64,000 nucleotides of DNA, from contig CP048470.1 of the NCBI GenBank assembly GCA_025559845.1, positions 1,721,001 through 1,785,000 of the forward strand. Direction: 5' to 3'. The stretch comes from Agrobacterium tumefaciens. Lineage in GTDB: Bacteria; Pseudomonadota; Alphaproteobacteria; Rhizobiales; Rhizobiaceae. Every line of letters begins with the position of its first letter. Positions within the stretch are counted from its first letter, which is position 1. Both the position numbers and the translations under genes were made by a program. This document shows positions 17,364-26,840 of this stretch, piece after piece. The notes beneath the pieces are model-generated. The model was not told where the DNA came from. It did no database searches and saw only the letters and a list, made by a program, of their open reading frames with translations.

Positions 17364-18343
17364 TCCTTGTAACTGGATCGGCAGGGCGCGTTGGACGCGC
17401 TGTAGTGGCGGCATTGCGCGCTCAGGCTCGGTCGGTTCGTGGCTTTGATCTGCGACCCTCTGATACAGGCGGCGAAGAGGTCGTCGGTTCGCTGGAAGAT
17501 GCCGGTGCGCTAACAAAGGCCTTGGCGGGCGTAACGGATGTCCTGCATCTCGGCGCCTTCATGTCCTGGGTACCAGCAGACCGCGACCGTATGTTTTCGG
17601 TCAATGTCGATGGTACACGCCGCCTGCTGGATGCTGCCTCAGCAGCCGGGGTCAAGCGGTTTGTGTTTGCATCCTCGGGTGAGGTCTACCCGGAAAACCG
17701 GCCGGAATATCTGCCCGTTACCGAGGAACATCCACTCAATCCAAGTTCGCCTTATGGACTGACCAAGCTGCTCGGCGAAGAACTCGTACGCTTTCACCAA
17801 AGAACCGGATCGATGGAAACGGTGATCTTGCGCTTCTCGCATACGCAGGATGCAGCGGAATTGCTGGATGAGAACAGTTTCTTCTCCGGTCCGCGCTTTT
17901 TCCTCGCTCCCCGAATTCGCCAGCAACAGACCTTTGGTAATCTTGCGGCTGTCGAGGCCATGCGAACGAAAGACATTGGTGCACCTGCCCATGTGCTTGC
18001 ACGCAATGAAAACGGTCGGCCGTTCCAGATGCACATCACCGATACCCGTGACATGGTGGCGGGCATTCTTCTGGCACTCGATCACCCTGATGCGGCGGGC
18101 GGCATTTTCAATCTCGGGGCCGACAACCCTGTGGATTTTTCGGAATTGTTGCCCCGCATGGCGGCATTGACTGGCTTACCCATCGTGACAGTCGATTTTC
18201 CCGGCGCTGGCGTCTATTACCACACATCGAACGAGCGGATCAGAAACACCCTGGGGTTTGAAGCGGAATGGACGATGGACCGGATGCTGGACGAGGCGGC
18301 GGCCGCAAGGCAAAAACGCCTGGCGATGGAGCAGACGCGATGA
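17360..18343 (+). CDS. NAD-dependent epimerase/dehydratase family protein (extended SDR)
   Basis: Rossmann-fold protein of 327 residues starting MILVTGSAGRVGRAVV, with the nucleotide-binding glycines at residues ~6-12, Ser in FASSGEVYP and the catalytic Tyr/Lys in SPYGLTKLLGEE. The length and the C-terminal GGIFNLGADNPVDFSEL place it with sugar epimerases or dehydrogenases rather than classical SDRs. In this operon it could oxidise an aldose or uronate to the lactone opened by the SMP-30 domain encoded next, much as uronate dehydrogenase works with lactonases. It overlaps both neighbours by 4 nt. Confidence 0.82.
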   Translation: MILVTGSAGRVGRAVVAALRAQARSVRGFDLRPSDTGGEEVVGSLEDAGALTKALAGVTDVLHLGAFMSWVPADRDRMFSVNVDGTRRLLDAASAAGVKRFVFASSGEVYPENRPEYLPVTEEHPLNPSSPYGLTKLLGEELVRFHQRTGSMETVILRFSHTQDAAELLDENSFFSGPRFFLAPRIRQQQTFGNLAAVEAMRTKDIGAPAHVLARNENGRPFQMHITDTRDMVAGILLALDHPDAAGGIFNLGADNPVDFSELLPRMAALTGLPIVTVDFPGAGVYYHTSNERIRNTLGFEAEWTMDRMLDEAAAARQKRLAMEQTR

Positions 18344-20022
18344 AACCCGAGACACCCGGCGGCACTGCGGCGCTGGCCAAGGGGTTGACGCTTCTCGATA
18401 TGGTGGCGGATGCTCCGGAGCCGCCCCGTTTTGCGGAGCTTCTGCGTGCCTCCGGTCTGCCGAAGCCGACCTTCGCCCGTATACTTCGAACATTGATTGC
18501 CTATGGTCTCGTGCGGCAGGACGAGGCGCGCGGCACGTATGTTCTTGGACAGCGATTCCTTGAGATGTCGCACAAGGTCTGGGAAAGTTTTGATCTGGTG
18601 TCTGCGGCAACGCCTGAGCTCGAGCGGCTGGCCGCAGAGCTCGGCGAAACCGTGGCTTTGTGTCGGCTTGACGGCGTCATGGCCCTTTATCTGGCGGAAC
18701 GCTCGCCAAATGGACTGTCCGTGCGCGTCGAGGTTGGCCGTCGTGTTCCATTGCACTGCACGGCACCCGGCAAGGCGCTGCTCGCCTTTCAGGACCCCGC
18801 AGTCGGCCGTTCCCTGGTGGACCGCCTGACACTTGACCTGCAGACAGCCCAGACAATTACGACCATCGAAGCGTTGCAGGCCGATCTGACGCTGACCCGG
18901 GCGCGTGGCTATTCGATTTCTTATGAGGAGCATCTGCCCGGCGTGAATTCGGTCGCTGCACCCGTGATGGGACGCGACAACACGCCAATAGGTGTTCTCG
19001 TGGCGCTCGGGCCGTCCTCCCGTCTGGAGGCGTCCAATATTCACCCGGCCGGACGAGAATTGATCGCTGCCGCAAGGCGCATCACCGGTGCTGCGGGTGC
19101 TGTTGCCATCAGTTCTCGCCCGCGTCCGCGCTCTGCCGTCAGCCGCCCGACCGCCGATTTGAGCTGCATCTTGCCATGGGGCGCGCAATTGGGTGAAAGC
19201 CCGGTCTGGCATGAGGCGGAAAATGCCCTTTATTGGGTGGATATCCTGCATCCGGCCGTCCATCGTTTCGATCCATCGACCGGCCGCAACGAGACGTGCG
19301 AAACCGGTAAGCTGGTCAGCGCCGTGATTCCCGTGACGGGTGAACGTCTGCTTGTCGCGTCTCAGGATGGATTGGAGTGGCTCGATTTTGCCTCGGGCCG
19401 ACTGTCACCGTTCGTCAGTCCGGAGGCTTCCATTGCCGATAACCGCCTGAATGACGCCAAATGTGGTCCGGATGGTGCGATCTGGGTTGGCTCCATGCGT
19501 ATTGACGCATCCAAGCCGACCGGTGCGCTCTATCGCATCAATGCCGCAGGTGAATTCGAACGTAAGGAGGGGGGCATCGTCGTCTCCAACGGTCTCGGCT
19601 GGAGCCCGGATGGTCGCACCTTCTATTTTGTTGACACCGTTCCGGGGCTGATCCACGCCTATGATTGCGATCCACAGACCGGTGCGCTGTCTTCGCATCG
19701 TGAATTTGCCCGTATTTCCGTTGCCGATGGACGACCCGACGGTCTCGCCGTCGACGCCGAAGGTGGCGTATGGTGTGCAATCTGGGACGGCTGGTGCGTG
19801 CGTCGTTATCTGCCGAACGGCAAGCTGGATCAGGTCATAGAGTTGCCGGTGCCGCGACCGACCAGTGTCGCCTTTGGTGGTCCGGATCTCTCTACACTGT
19901 TCATCACCAGCGCCCGGACACGCCTGCCGGCATCAACGCTTGCGGATGCGCCACTTTCCGGTGGTCTGTTTTCCTGTCGTCCCGGTGTGTCCGGAGCACG
20001 TATTTCACTGTTTGAAGGATAA
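18340..20022 (+). CDS. IclR-type transcriptional regulator fused to SMP-30/gluconolactonase domain
   Basis: A 560-residue two-part protein. Residues ~10-70 form an IclR winged helix (FAELLRASGLPKPTFARILR) and ~85-250 the IclR effector-binding domain (PLHCTAPGKALLAF, GYSISYEEHLPGVNSVAAPV). After an Arg/Pro-rich linker (~258-273) comes a full SMP-30/lactonase beta-propeller. Its expected metal ligands are present: Glu286 (LGESPVW), Asn in VVSNGLGWSPDG and Asp in RPDGLAVDAEGG. The frame is open across the junction, so this is a real fusion of sensor-repressor and enzyme. ATGA overlap with the upstream SDR gene supports start 18340. It probably controls this operon while hydrolysing, or binding, a sugar lactone. 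Confidence 0.92.
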   Translation: MKPETPGGTAALAKGLTLLDMVADAPEPPRFAELLRASGLPKPTFARILRTLIAYGLVRQDEARGTYVLGQRFLEMSHKVWESFDLVSAATPELERLAAELGETVALCRLDGVMALYLAERSPNGLSVRVEVGRRVPLHCTAPGKALLAFQDPAVGRSLVDRLTLDLQTAQTITTIEALQADLTLTRARGYSISYEEHLPGVNSVAAPVMGRDNTPIGVLVALGPSSRLEASNIHPAGRELIAAARRITGAAGAVAISSRPRPRSAVSRPTADLSCILPWGAQLGESPVWHEAENALYWVDILHPAVHRFDPSTGRNETCETGKLVSAVIPVTGERLLVASQDGLEWLDFASGRLSPFVSPEASIADNRLNDAKCGPDGAIWVGSMRIDASKPTGALYRINAAGEFERKEGGIVVSNGLGWSPDGRTFYFVDTVPGLIHAYDCDPQTGALSSHREFARISVADGRPDGLAVDAEGGVWCAIWDGWCVRRYLPNGKLDQVIELPVPRPTSVAFGGPDLSTLFITSARTRLPASTLADAPLSGGLFSCRPGVSGARISLFEG

Positions 20023-20025
20023 GCG

Positions 20026-20787
20026 ATGCGCCTCGAAACTGTTTTCGGCCTCAAGGGCCGTACGGCGCTGGTTACCGGTTCCAGTCGCGGTATTGGTGCT
20101 GCAATCGCCGAGGGGCTGGCTGGGGCTGGCGCCCATGTCATCCTGCATGGCATGAAAACCGGCGGTGCGGCGACGGTCCGGCAGCGTATCATCGACAATG
20201 GCGGTACTGCGGACGAACTGGTGAGTGACCTGTCGGAGCCGGGAGCCGGCCGCAATCTGATTGAAAGTGCAGAGGCGATCGCGCCTGTCGATATTCTCGT
20301 CATCAACGCCAGCGCCCAGATCAATGCAGTGCTTGAGGATCTCACACCGGAAGATCTCTCATGCCAGCTTGCCGTCAATCTGGGTTCCACTGTGGACATG
20401 TTGCAATCTGCCCTGCCACGCATGGCGGCGCGAAAGTGGGGCAGGGTGGTGTCGATCGGCTCCATCAACCAGCTTCGGCCTAAGGGCATTGTCACCGCCT
20501 ATGCTGCTACCAAGGCGGCCCAGCATAACATCATCCAGAGCCAGGCCCGTGACTACGCCAAGGACAATGTTCTCCTCAACACGCTTGCGCCCGGCCTGAT
20601 CGATACTGACCGCAATGCCGGTCGGCGTGATGCCGATCCGGAAGCCTGGGCAGACTATGTGCGAACGCTCAATTGGATGGGACGTGCAGGCCAGCCGGAA
20701 GAGATGGTCGGAGCCGCCATCTTTCTCTCGTCGCAAGCCTGCAGTTTCATGACCGGTGAAAGCATCTTTCTGACCGGTGGATACTGA
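20026..20787 (+). CDS. SDR-family oxidoreductase (possible 2-keto-3-deoxy sugar-acid dehydrogenase)
   Basis: Classical SDR of 253 residues: dinucleotide motif TGSSRGIG, INAS replacing NNAG at strand 4, catalytic Ser in SIGSINQ, Tyr/Lys in TAYAATKAA and C-terminus SIFLTGGY. It is the last gene of the sugar-acid operon, 3 nt after the fusion gene. Related SDRs oxidise 2-keto-3-deoxygluconate at C5 or reduce 5-ketogluconate, which would fit the operon, but the exact substrate is inferred. It converges with the amylase gene, with a 53-nt gap and no strong terminator. Confidence 0.87.
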   Translation: MRLETVFGLKGRTALVTGSSRGIGAAIAEGLAGAGAHVILHGMKTGGAATVRQRIIDNGGTADELVSDLSEPGAGRNLIESAEAIAPVDILVINASAQINAVLEDLTPEDLSCQLAVNLGSTVDMLQSALPRMAARKWGRVVSIGSINQLRPKGIVTAYAATKAAQHNIIQSQARDYAKDNVLLNTLAPGLIDTDRNAGRRDADPEAWADYVRTLNWMGRAGQPEEMVGAAIFLSSQACSFMTGESIFLTGGY

Positions 20788-20840
20788 GCACGCCAGAGAT
20801 AGCCTCTTCGAGGCATGAACCGCCCGTGCGGCCAGTCCGA

Positions 20841-22325
20841 TCAGGTGTCGGTGCGTACCCAGACGCTCACGCTACCCCCCTTGACCGGGAAAGCTGCTTT
20901 GCCGTCGTCACCCACTGTTATCTCGTCATCGCAATGTCCCAGGAAATCACGGAAAGTCTTTCCGGCAAAGTCTGCTCCGAGGTCGGCCGATTTTTCACCT
21001 GCGGCACCATTCGAAAGAACAACGACGCAGCCCGGTTGCTCGGCCGTGCCGTGGCGGATGAAGCCAATGCAGGTTGGATCATCGAAGACATCGGTCTGGG
21101 CGCCATGTGCAAAGCGGCTGCGTGCCTCGATCAGTTTCGGCAAACTATCGATCACCGGCATTTCGATGTCGTGCTCGTTGCCGTCATCTCCGAAATCCCG
21201 ATAGGATGCGCCGTAAAGGTCGGGGTAAAAGACACACGGCACACCCTGCTCGCGCAGCAAAATCAGTGCGTAGGCGAGAGGTTTGAACCAGGGCTCGACA
21301 GACGCCTCCAGTGATTGCAACGGTTGAGTATCATGATTGTCCACGAGTGTGACGGCATGGCCGGGCATTGAGTCAACGAGTGAACCATCAAAGATCGTGC
21401 GCATGTCAAAGTCTGCCCCCTGCTTTGAGGCGTCGTGGAAATTGTAGTGAAGGGCCACGTCGAAGAGCATCAACTGCTTGTCGACCAGTTCCAGATAGGA
21501 ACCGAGTGCTGCCATATCGGGGTGCCAGTATTCGGCGACGACGAAGAGTTCAGGGTCGACGTTCTCCCGCATGTGTCCGACCCAGTCGCGAAAGAACCAG
21601 GCGGGGATGTGCTTCGCCGCATCGAGACGAAATCCGCCCACGGGAACCTGTTCACTCAGCCACCGGCCCCAATATTTGAGTTCCTCGTAAACGGCGTTGT
21701 TACGAAACTCGACATCGGCACCCATCAGATAGTCGAAGTTGCCGAGTTCTTCGTCCACTTCCTCGTTCCATTGCCCGTCGCCATACTCATTGACAAGCTT
21801 GAAAACGCCGCTCTCGTCAGGCTGTTCGATGACATCCACACCACTGAAACATTGCTTGTCCCAGATGAATTTCGAGTGTTGCCCCTTCCGTCCGGGAAAC
21901 GTGAAACGCGTATAGGCAAGCGCCTTGAATTCTTCATCGTCGATCTCAGTCCGGTCTTCGGCATTGACGCGTCGAACCTTGACGCTTTCCTTTTCGTCAG
22001 CGCCCATCTTGTGATTGAAAACGACATCGTGGAGGACGCGAAGGCCGCTCGTCTGAAGCGAACGGCAGGCTTTTTCAAAGGATGACCGATCGCCGTATTT
22101 TGTTGCGACGGCGCCCTTTTGATCGAATTCACCGAGATCGAAGAGATCGTAGGTATCATAACCGACAGAGGAGACGCCGCTTGCACCCTTGTAGGCGGGC
22201 GGCAACCAGACATCGGTTATTCCAAGGTTCGCCAGATCATCCGCTCGCTCTGCAACCTCCTTCCAAAGTTTTCCGTCTGCTGGCGTGTACCAATGGAAGA
22301 ATTGCAGAAGAGTGCGTGGCGACAT
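20841..22325 (-). CDS. Cytoplasmic alpha-amylase (glycoside hydrolase family 13)
   Basis: Hydrolyses alpha-1,4-glucans. The 494-residue protein has no signal peptide, like E. coli AmyA, and begins [14 protein letters not shown]. The four GH13 regions are visible: DVVFNH (~100-105), GFRLDAAKH with nucleophile Asp235, FVVAEYW with acid/base Glu265, and VDNHDTQP with Asp332. The ATG at 22325 follows AGGGG by 5 nt. A one-mismatch EcfG-type promoter lies about 30 nt upstream, so the enzyme may mobilise glycogen-like reserves under stress. It is divergent from the ferritin-like gene. Confidence 0.93.
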   Translation of the reverse strand: MSPRTLLQFFHWYTPADGKLWKEVAERADDLANLGITDVWLPPAYKGASGVSSVGYDTYDLFDLGEFDQKGAVATKYGDRSSFEKACRSLQTSGLRVLHDVVFNHKMGADEKESVKVRRVNAEDRTEIDDEEFKALAYTRFTFPGRKGQHSKFIWDKQCFSGVDVIEQPDESGVFKLVNEYGDGQWNEEVDEELGNFDYLMGADVEFRNNAVYEELKYWGRWLSEQVPVGGFRLDAAKHIPAWFFRDWVGHMRENVDPELFVVAEYWHPDMAALGSYLELVDKQLMLFDVALHYNFHDASKQGADFDMRTIFDGSLVDSMPGHAVTLVDNHDTQPLQSLEASVEPWFKPLAYALILLREQGVPCVFYPDLYGASYRDFGDDGNEHDIEMPVIDSLPKLIEARSRFAHGAQTDVFDDPTCIGFIRHGTAEQPGCVVVLSNGAAGEKSADLGADFAGKTFRDFLGHCDDEITVGDDGKAAFPVKGGSVSVWVRTDT

Positions 22326-22355
22326 CGGCTACCCCTGTTGATGATGGCGCCTATT

Positions 22356-22380
22356 AACGGTCGCACGCGCAATTGGTTTC
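22356..22380 (-). promoter_or_regulatory. EcfG-like promoter candidate for the amylase gene (one mismatch)
   Basis: Read on the minus strand: GAAAC (22380-22376), 16-nt spacer, CGTT (22359-22356). The consensus is GGAAC-N16/17-CGTT, so one base of the -35 differs. The predicted transcript would start about 24 nt before the amylase ATG. Confidence 0.4.
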
Positions 22381-22456
22381 GTGCCGGCGTCGTGTGCCCT
22401 CGAGATAGTTTGCGCAATACGGCGGCCATGTGTCTGTCCGGTTTCGCGGTGGCGTC

Positions 22457-22482
22457 GGAACGAACACGCAGACGTGTTCGTT
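22457..22482 (+). promoter_or_regulatory. EcfG-type general-stress promoter for the ferritin-like gene, with internal dyad
   Basis: GGAAC (22457-22461), 17-nt spacer, CGTT (22479-22482): a perfect match to the alphaproteobacterial EcfG consensus, ending 30 nt before ATG 22513. The spacer is occupied by an inverted repeat CGAACACG-CAGA-CGTGTTCG (22461-22480), which could be an operator for a second regulator. Confidence 0.75.
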
Positions 22483-22512
22483 TATCAACGCCAACAACAA
22501 GGGAACACGGTT

Positions 22513-22983
22513 ATGGAAACACTCGCAGAATTATTCGAACACACCCTCAAGGACGTTTATTACGCCGAAAACGCTATCGTTAAAGCGCTACCCAAGGTTT
22601 CGAAAGCAGTTAAGAACGCGGAATTCAGGAAAGCGATTGACCACCATCTTGACGAGACCAAAGGCCAGATCAAGACACTCGACAAGGTCTTCAAGACAAT
22701 TGGCGTGAAACCCGAAGCCGTCAAATGCGACGCCACCGACGGCTTGATAAAAGAAACCGAAGGTCTGATCGATGAGGGTAAAGGCGTTGCGCTTGACGCG
22801 GGTCTCCTGGCTGCCTGTCAGGCGGTCGAGCATTACGAGATCGCGCGCTATGGCTCACTTCGGGAGTGGGCAAAAGTCCTTGGTAATGAAGAGGCGCACG
22901 TCTTCTTGAGCGAAATTCTCGATCAGGAAAAGGCTGCCAACAGCAAGATGACCAATCTCGCCGTAACTGCGATTAACAAGTGA
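22513..22983 (+). CDS. Ferritin-like domain stress protein (YciE/YciF, DUF892 family)
   Basis: Four-helix-bundle protein of 156 residues beginning METLAELFEHTLKDVYYAE. Carboxylate/His residues spaced like a di-iron site are visible (Glu in LFEHTLKD, Glu in YYAEN, His/Glu in DHHLDETK, Glu/His in AVEHYE, Glu in LDQEK). Members are induced by osmotic or general stress; their biochemical role is not established. The start is ATG 22513, close after AAGGGAA. A perfect EcfG promoter precedes it and a GC-rich hairpin follows, so it is a single-gene general-stress transcript. Confidence 0.88.
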   Translation: METLAELFEHTLKDVYYAENAIVKALPKVSKAVKNAEFRKAIDHHLDETKGQIKTLDKVFKTIGVKPEAVKCDATDGLIKETEGLIDEGKGVALDAGLLAACQAVEHYEIARYGSLREWAKVLGNEEAHVFLSEILDQEKAANSKMTNLAVTAINK

Positions 22984-23004
22984 GTTGCAGATTGATCCTG
23001 GAGT

Positions 23005-23030
23005 CCGGGGTGCCACCGTATGCGCCCCGG
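23005..23030 (+). terminator. GC-rich hairpin after the ferritin-like gene
   Basis: Stem CCGGGGTGC (23005-23013) with GCGCCCCGG (23022-23030), nine pairs including one G-T, loop of 8 nt, then CATCTCATTT. The weak T tract makes termination efficiency uncertain. Confidence 0.45.
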
Positions 23031-23177
23031 CATCTCATTTCGCAATCGGTGGATCGAAGGTCCGTTTGCGTATTTTATGCGCAGCACGCGTTTACATCTG
23101 TGCAGGAATGACTAGGCTGGTGACATCATTTTGAGCAGATCGGTCGATCTTTCGCAGACAAGTGGCTGGAGAGAGTT

Positions 23178-25388
23178 ATGAGTTCAGCTACGCCGAAACT
23201 GGATAGTTGCGTCGCCGAGCCCATCCACATACCCGGTGCGATCCAACAGCATGGTGCACTCCTGGTACTTTCTGCACGCAGTCTCAGCATTGTGCAGGCA
23301 AGCGATAATCTGACGGATTATGTGGACGTTCGAGCAATCGTCGGCAGCGTAGCCAAAGCTTCGGTTTTTCCCTTCCTCGATGCCTTATCCGATTGGTATT
23401 CGAGTGACGAGAGCAATTTTCGATATGTCTGGACCGAAAAAAACCTTGATGTTGCAGCCCATCGATCTGCCGGTTTTATCGTTGTTGAGTTTGAAAAAAC
23501 GAGGCAGAGCGAACCGACTGAAACCTTGATGGCTGAGCTGACAAGGTTCGCTCAATATCTGAATGGCGTACCGGCGTTGAACGATGCATTGTCACGTACA
23601 GCCGAGCTGGTATCTGCAATAAGCGGATATGACCGCACTCTGATTTATGAGTTTGGAGGGGACTGGAGCGGTCACGTTGTGGCCGAAGCGGGAAATGGCG
23701 CTCTACCGTCTTATTTCGGGCTGCGTTTTCCGGCCGGCGATATCCCGCCACAAGCCAGGCAGCTTTACACGATCAATCGCCTTCGCATGATCCCGGATGT
23801 CGACTACGCGCCTGTCCCGATCAGCCCGGCCATCAATTCTGAAACAGGAACTGTCCTCGATATGAGCTTTGCGCAATTGCGCAGCGTATCGCCCATCCAT
23901 CTGGAATATATGCGCAATATGGGCACGGCAGCATCGATGTCCGTTTCCATTATCATCAACGGTCGATTGTGGGGACTGATCGCCTGCCACAATGCAGCAT
24001 CTCATTATGTCTCCCTGGCGGTTCGCGAAGCGTGCGATTTCGTGGCGCAGCTTCTGTCAATGCGGATCGCTATGGAGCGCAGTGCCAAGGAGGCCTCGCG
24101 GCGGGTAGAGCTTAGTATTGTTCAAGGCCGTCTTTTAAGTCGGATGGCGGCAGCACAAAGATGGGCGGATGGGCTCCTTCCAGATGATGGCAACAATGAT
24201 GATCTGTTGAAACAGGTGGGAGCCGAGGGAGCGGCATTGATCGTTGGTGATGAGTGTCATCTTGTCGGCCAAACCCCTTTGAGACAGGATGTCGAGGCGC
24301 TTGCCGAATGGCTTGGGGCGCAGGACATTACCGATGTGTTTACGACGGAAAGCCTCGTCGGAGTTTATGCGAATGCTGAAGCCTATTCTTCTGTTGCGAG
24401 TGGAGCAATTGCCACCCGTCTCTCAGAACTACACGATAGTTGGCTGATCTGGTTTCGTCCGGAAGTCATCAAAACTGTTCAATGGGGGGGTAATCCCCAT
24501 AAGACCGTGCAGGAGAGTGGCCGCATCCATCCCCGGAAATCCTTTGAAATCTGGAAGGAACAGGTTCGCAACACCGCCCTCCCGTGGTCTGAAGCCGAAA
24601 TCGCAGCCGCGCGGGACCTCCGCAGCGCGATCATTGGGATCGTTTTGCGTAAAGCCGAAGAAATGGCTGATCTGACAAGGGAATTGCAGCGAACCAACAA
24701 AGAGCTCGAAGCTTTTTCCTATTCTGTTTCACACGATTTGCGGGCGCCTTTCCGGCACATCGTCGGCTTTGCGCAGTTGTTACGTGAGCGCAGCAACGCC
24801 TTGGACGAGAAGTCTCTGCATTATTTGCAGATGATTTCCGAGGCAGCCCTCAGTGCGGGGCGACTGGTGGATGACCTGCTGAACTTTTCGCAGCTTGGCC
24901 GCACTCAGATCAGTATGAAGCCGGTCGACATGCAGAAACTGGTAAGCGAAGTGCGCCGCACGATTGCGCCAAGCGTGGCCGACCGTGATATTGAGTGGCA
25001 GATCGGTGAATTGCCGGTCACGCTTGGCGATCCGACACTCCTACGGCAGGTCTGGTACAATCTCATCGAAAACGCCATCAAATATTCACGTCGCGAGCCA
25101 GTTTCGGTTGTCCGCATTTCGGCGGTTGAAACCGAAAGCACTGTGACCTATTCGGTGAAAGACAATGGCGTCGGCTTTGATATGGCCTATTCCGGAAAGC
25201 TCTTCGGTGTCTTTCAAAGGCTCCAGCGCGTTGAGGATTTTGAGGGCACGGGCATCGGGCTTGCGCTGGTGCGGCGGATCGTGGAACGTCATCGCGGCTC
25301 GGTCGACGCGGAGGGAACTCTCGGGGAAGGAGCGACGTTCTCCTTCACATTGCCGATTACGAAAATTGAAGAGGAAGACATTGCCTGA
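23178..25388 (+). CDS. bphP: Bacteriophytochrome histidine kinase (Agp1-like)
   Basis: Red/far-red photoreceptor kinase of 736 residues with PAS, GAF, PHY, HisKA and HATPase domains. Cys11 (LDSCVAEPIHIPG) matches the biliverdin-binding Cys of bacteriophytochromes. Asp188 sits in PAGDIP, His241 in SPIHLEYM and His271 in IACHNAAS, matching the conserved Asp and two His around the chromophore; the residue after the last His is Asn where Agp1, from memory, has a second His. The PHY tongue motif PRKSFE is present. The autophosphorylation His is 519 (VSHDLRAP). Start ATG 23178 follows GGAGAG. The stop overlaps the response regulator gene by 8 nt. Sequence recalls Agrobacterium Agp1 throughout. Confidence 0.95.
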   Translation: MSSATPKLDSCVAEPIHIPGAIQQHGALLVLSARSLSIVQASDNLTDYVDVRAIVGSVAKASVFPFLDALSDWYSSDESNFRYVWTEKNLDVAAHRSAGFIVVEFEKTRQSEPTETLMAELTRFAQYLNGVPALNDALSRTAELVSAISGYDRTLIYEFGGDWSGHVVAEAGNGALPSYFGLRFPAGDIPPQARQLYTINRLRMIPDVDYAPVPISPAINSETGTVLDMSFAQLRSVSPIHLEYMRNMGTAASMSVSIIINGRLWGLIACHNAASHYVSLAVREACDFVAQLLSMRIAMERSAKEASRRVELSIVQGRLLSRMAAAQRWADGLLPDDGNNDDLLKQVGAEGAALIVGDECHLVGQTPLRQDVEALAEWLGAQDITDVFTTESLVGVYANAEAYSSVASGAIATRLSELHDSWLIWFRPEVIKTVQWGGNPHKTVQESGRIHPRKSFEIWKEQVRNTALPWSEAEIAAARDLRSAIIGIVLRKAEEMADLTRELQRTNKELEAFSYSVSHDLRAPFRHIVGFAQLLRERSNALDEKSLHYLQMISEAALSAGRLVDDLLNFSQLGRTQISMKPVDMQKLVSEVRRTIAPSVADRDIEWQIGELPVTLGDPTLLRQVWYNLIENAIKYSRREPVSVVRISAVETESTVTYSVKDNGVGFDMAYSGKLFGVFQRLQRVEDFEGTGIGLALVRRIVERHRGSVDAEGTLGEGATFSFTLPITKIEEEDIA

Positions 25389-25836
25389 ACTCAGACCTAT
25401 TTTGCTTGTCGAGGATAATCCGCGCGATCTCGAACTGACGCTGACCGCGCTTGAAAAATGCCAATTGGCAAACGAGGTTGTGGTCGCCCGTGACGGGGCA
25501 GAAGCGCTTGATTATCTCAATCTCACAGGTGCCCATCACAATCGGCCTGCAGGTGACCCTGCTGTCGTGCTTCTCGATCTCAAATTACCGAAAGTGGACG
25601 GTCTTGAAGTTCTGCAGTCGGTCAAAGGGAGCGATCAGCTACGGCACATTCCTGTCGTGATGTTGACTTCTTCTCGCGAAGAGCAGGATCTCGTGAAAAG
25701 CTACGAGTTGGGCGTCAATGCGTTTGTCGTCAAACCGGTTGAGTTCAATCAATTCTTCAAGGCTATTCAGGATCTTGGTGTCTTCTGGGCTCTCTTGAAC
25801 GAACCGCCGCCGGGTGCTCGCCGTCATGATGGATGA
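25381..25836 (+). CDS. Single-domain response regulator, phytochrome partner
   Basis: Receiver domain of about 151 residues with acidic pocket VEDN, phosphoacceptor Asp in VVLLDLKLP, Thr/Ser in VMLTSS and Lys in FVVKPVE. It has no output domain and resembles the Rcp1-type regulators that pair with phytochromes. The start is taken as TTG 25381, which overlaps the end of the bacteriophytochrome gene and has AGAGGAAG upstream. This tight coupling implies it takes the phosphate from the kinase encoded just before it. Confidence 0.88.
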   Translation: MPELRPILLVEDNPRDLELTLTALEKCQLANEVVVARDGAEALDYLNLTGAHHNRPAGDPAVVLLDLKLPKVDGLEVLQSVKGSDQLRHIPVVMLTSSREEQDLVKSYELGVNAFVVKPVEFNQFFKAIQDLGVFWALLNEPPPGARRHDG

Positions 25837-26839
25837 ACGGATGTTGCCGAACGGCGTTTGTGAGCTTCTTATGCTTGAAGACAGTTCCGTCGATGCAGAA
25901 CTGATTGAAGAGCAGCTTTCACGCATTTCTCCGCGGCCTGTGATTACCCGCGCCGTGGGAAAAGCGTCTTTCATCGAGGCGCTGGAAACAAGGCGCTTAG
26001 ATATTATCCTGGCCGATTTTTCCTTGCCGGATTTCGATGGCATGGCAGCACTCGATCTTGCGTCGCAAATGATGCCTGACGTGCCGTTTATTTTCGTATC
26101 GGGCGTTTTGGGGGAAGATGCCGCGATCGAGGCGTTTCGCAGAGGTGCCACCGATTACGTGCTCAAACAGAGACTGGTCCGACTGTCATCTGCTGTCGAG
26201 CGTGCCCTGGCGGAAGCCCGCGAGCGGCAGGAGAGGAAACGGGCCGAGTTGCACAAGGAGCTGCTCGTTCGCGAGCTTAGCCACCGCGTCAAAAATACCA
26301 TGGCGATGGTGATTTCCATTATCCGTAGGACTGCAAAGGGCAGCACCTCAGTTGAGGACTACCAAGCAAGGCTAGTCTCTAGGGTCAGTGCGCTTGCGGG
26401 AAGCCATGCGCTGCTGTTTCAAAGCAATTGGGGGGAGACGGATCTCGGCGACGTGGTGCGCCGGGCGATCGAACCTCATAATACCTTTGCCAGCAGGGTT
26501 CATCTGGATGGTCCCGGTGGGGTCTATGTCCCCCCAAAATCGGCTTTGTCACTCGGCATGATCCTGCATGAACTGGTAACAAACGCTCAGAAATACGGCT
26601 CGCTCTCCGGCGCCCAGGGAAAGGTCGATGTGACCTGGGAAAAAGTCGGCACGGCCGACGACGCACGCGTTGCGCTTCGGTGGTGCGAGAGCGGCGGACC
26701 GCCCGTCAGTGCGCCGCAAGATGCTGGTTTCGGGACCACGTTGATAACACAGGGCGCAGAATACGAGCTCCATGCGGAAAGTGAAATTCTCTATGAAAAC
26801 ACCGGTCTAAAGTACCGTGTGGTTTTTCCGTTGAACTGA
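25826..26839 (+). CDS. Receiver-HWE family histidine kinase
   Basis: About 337 residues: an N-terminal receiver domain (LEDSSVDAELIEEQL, phosphoacceptor Asp in ILADFSLPDFDG) joined to an HWE-type kinase with H-box RELSHRVKNTMAMV, N-box HELVTNAQKYGSL and the diagnostic W-x-E in LRWCESGG. HWE kinases are characteristic of rhizobia and often follow bacteriophytochromes. The start is probably ATG 25826 or 25829 inside the end of the preceding response regulator gene; a GTG at 25814 is an alternative. It may relay light signals to the general-stress pathway, but that is inferred. Confidence 0.88.
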   Translation: MMDERMLPNGVCELLMLEDSSVDAELIEEQLSRISPRPVITRAVGKASFIEALETRRLDIILADFSLPDFDGMAALDLASQMMPDVPFIFVSGVLGEDAAIEAFRRGATDYVLKQRLVRLSSAVERALAEARERQERKRAELHKELLVRELSHRVKNTMAMVISIIRRTAKGSTSVEDYQARLVSRVSALAGSHALLFQSNWGETDLGDVVRRAIEPHNTFASRVHLDGPGGVYVPPKSALSLGMILHELVTNAQKYGSLSGAQGKVDVTWEKVGTADDARVALRWCESGGPPVSAPQDAGFGTTLITQGAEYELHAESEILYENTGLKYRVVFPLN

Positions 26840-26840
26840 T

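Noticed and set aside
20801..20814. Small hairpin GCCTC-TTC-GAGGC between convergent SDR and amylase genes
   Set aside because: Only five pairs and no T tract, too weak to call a terminator.
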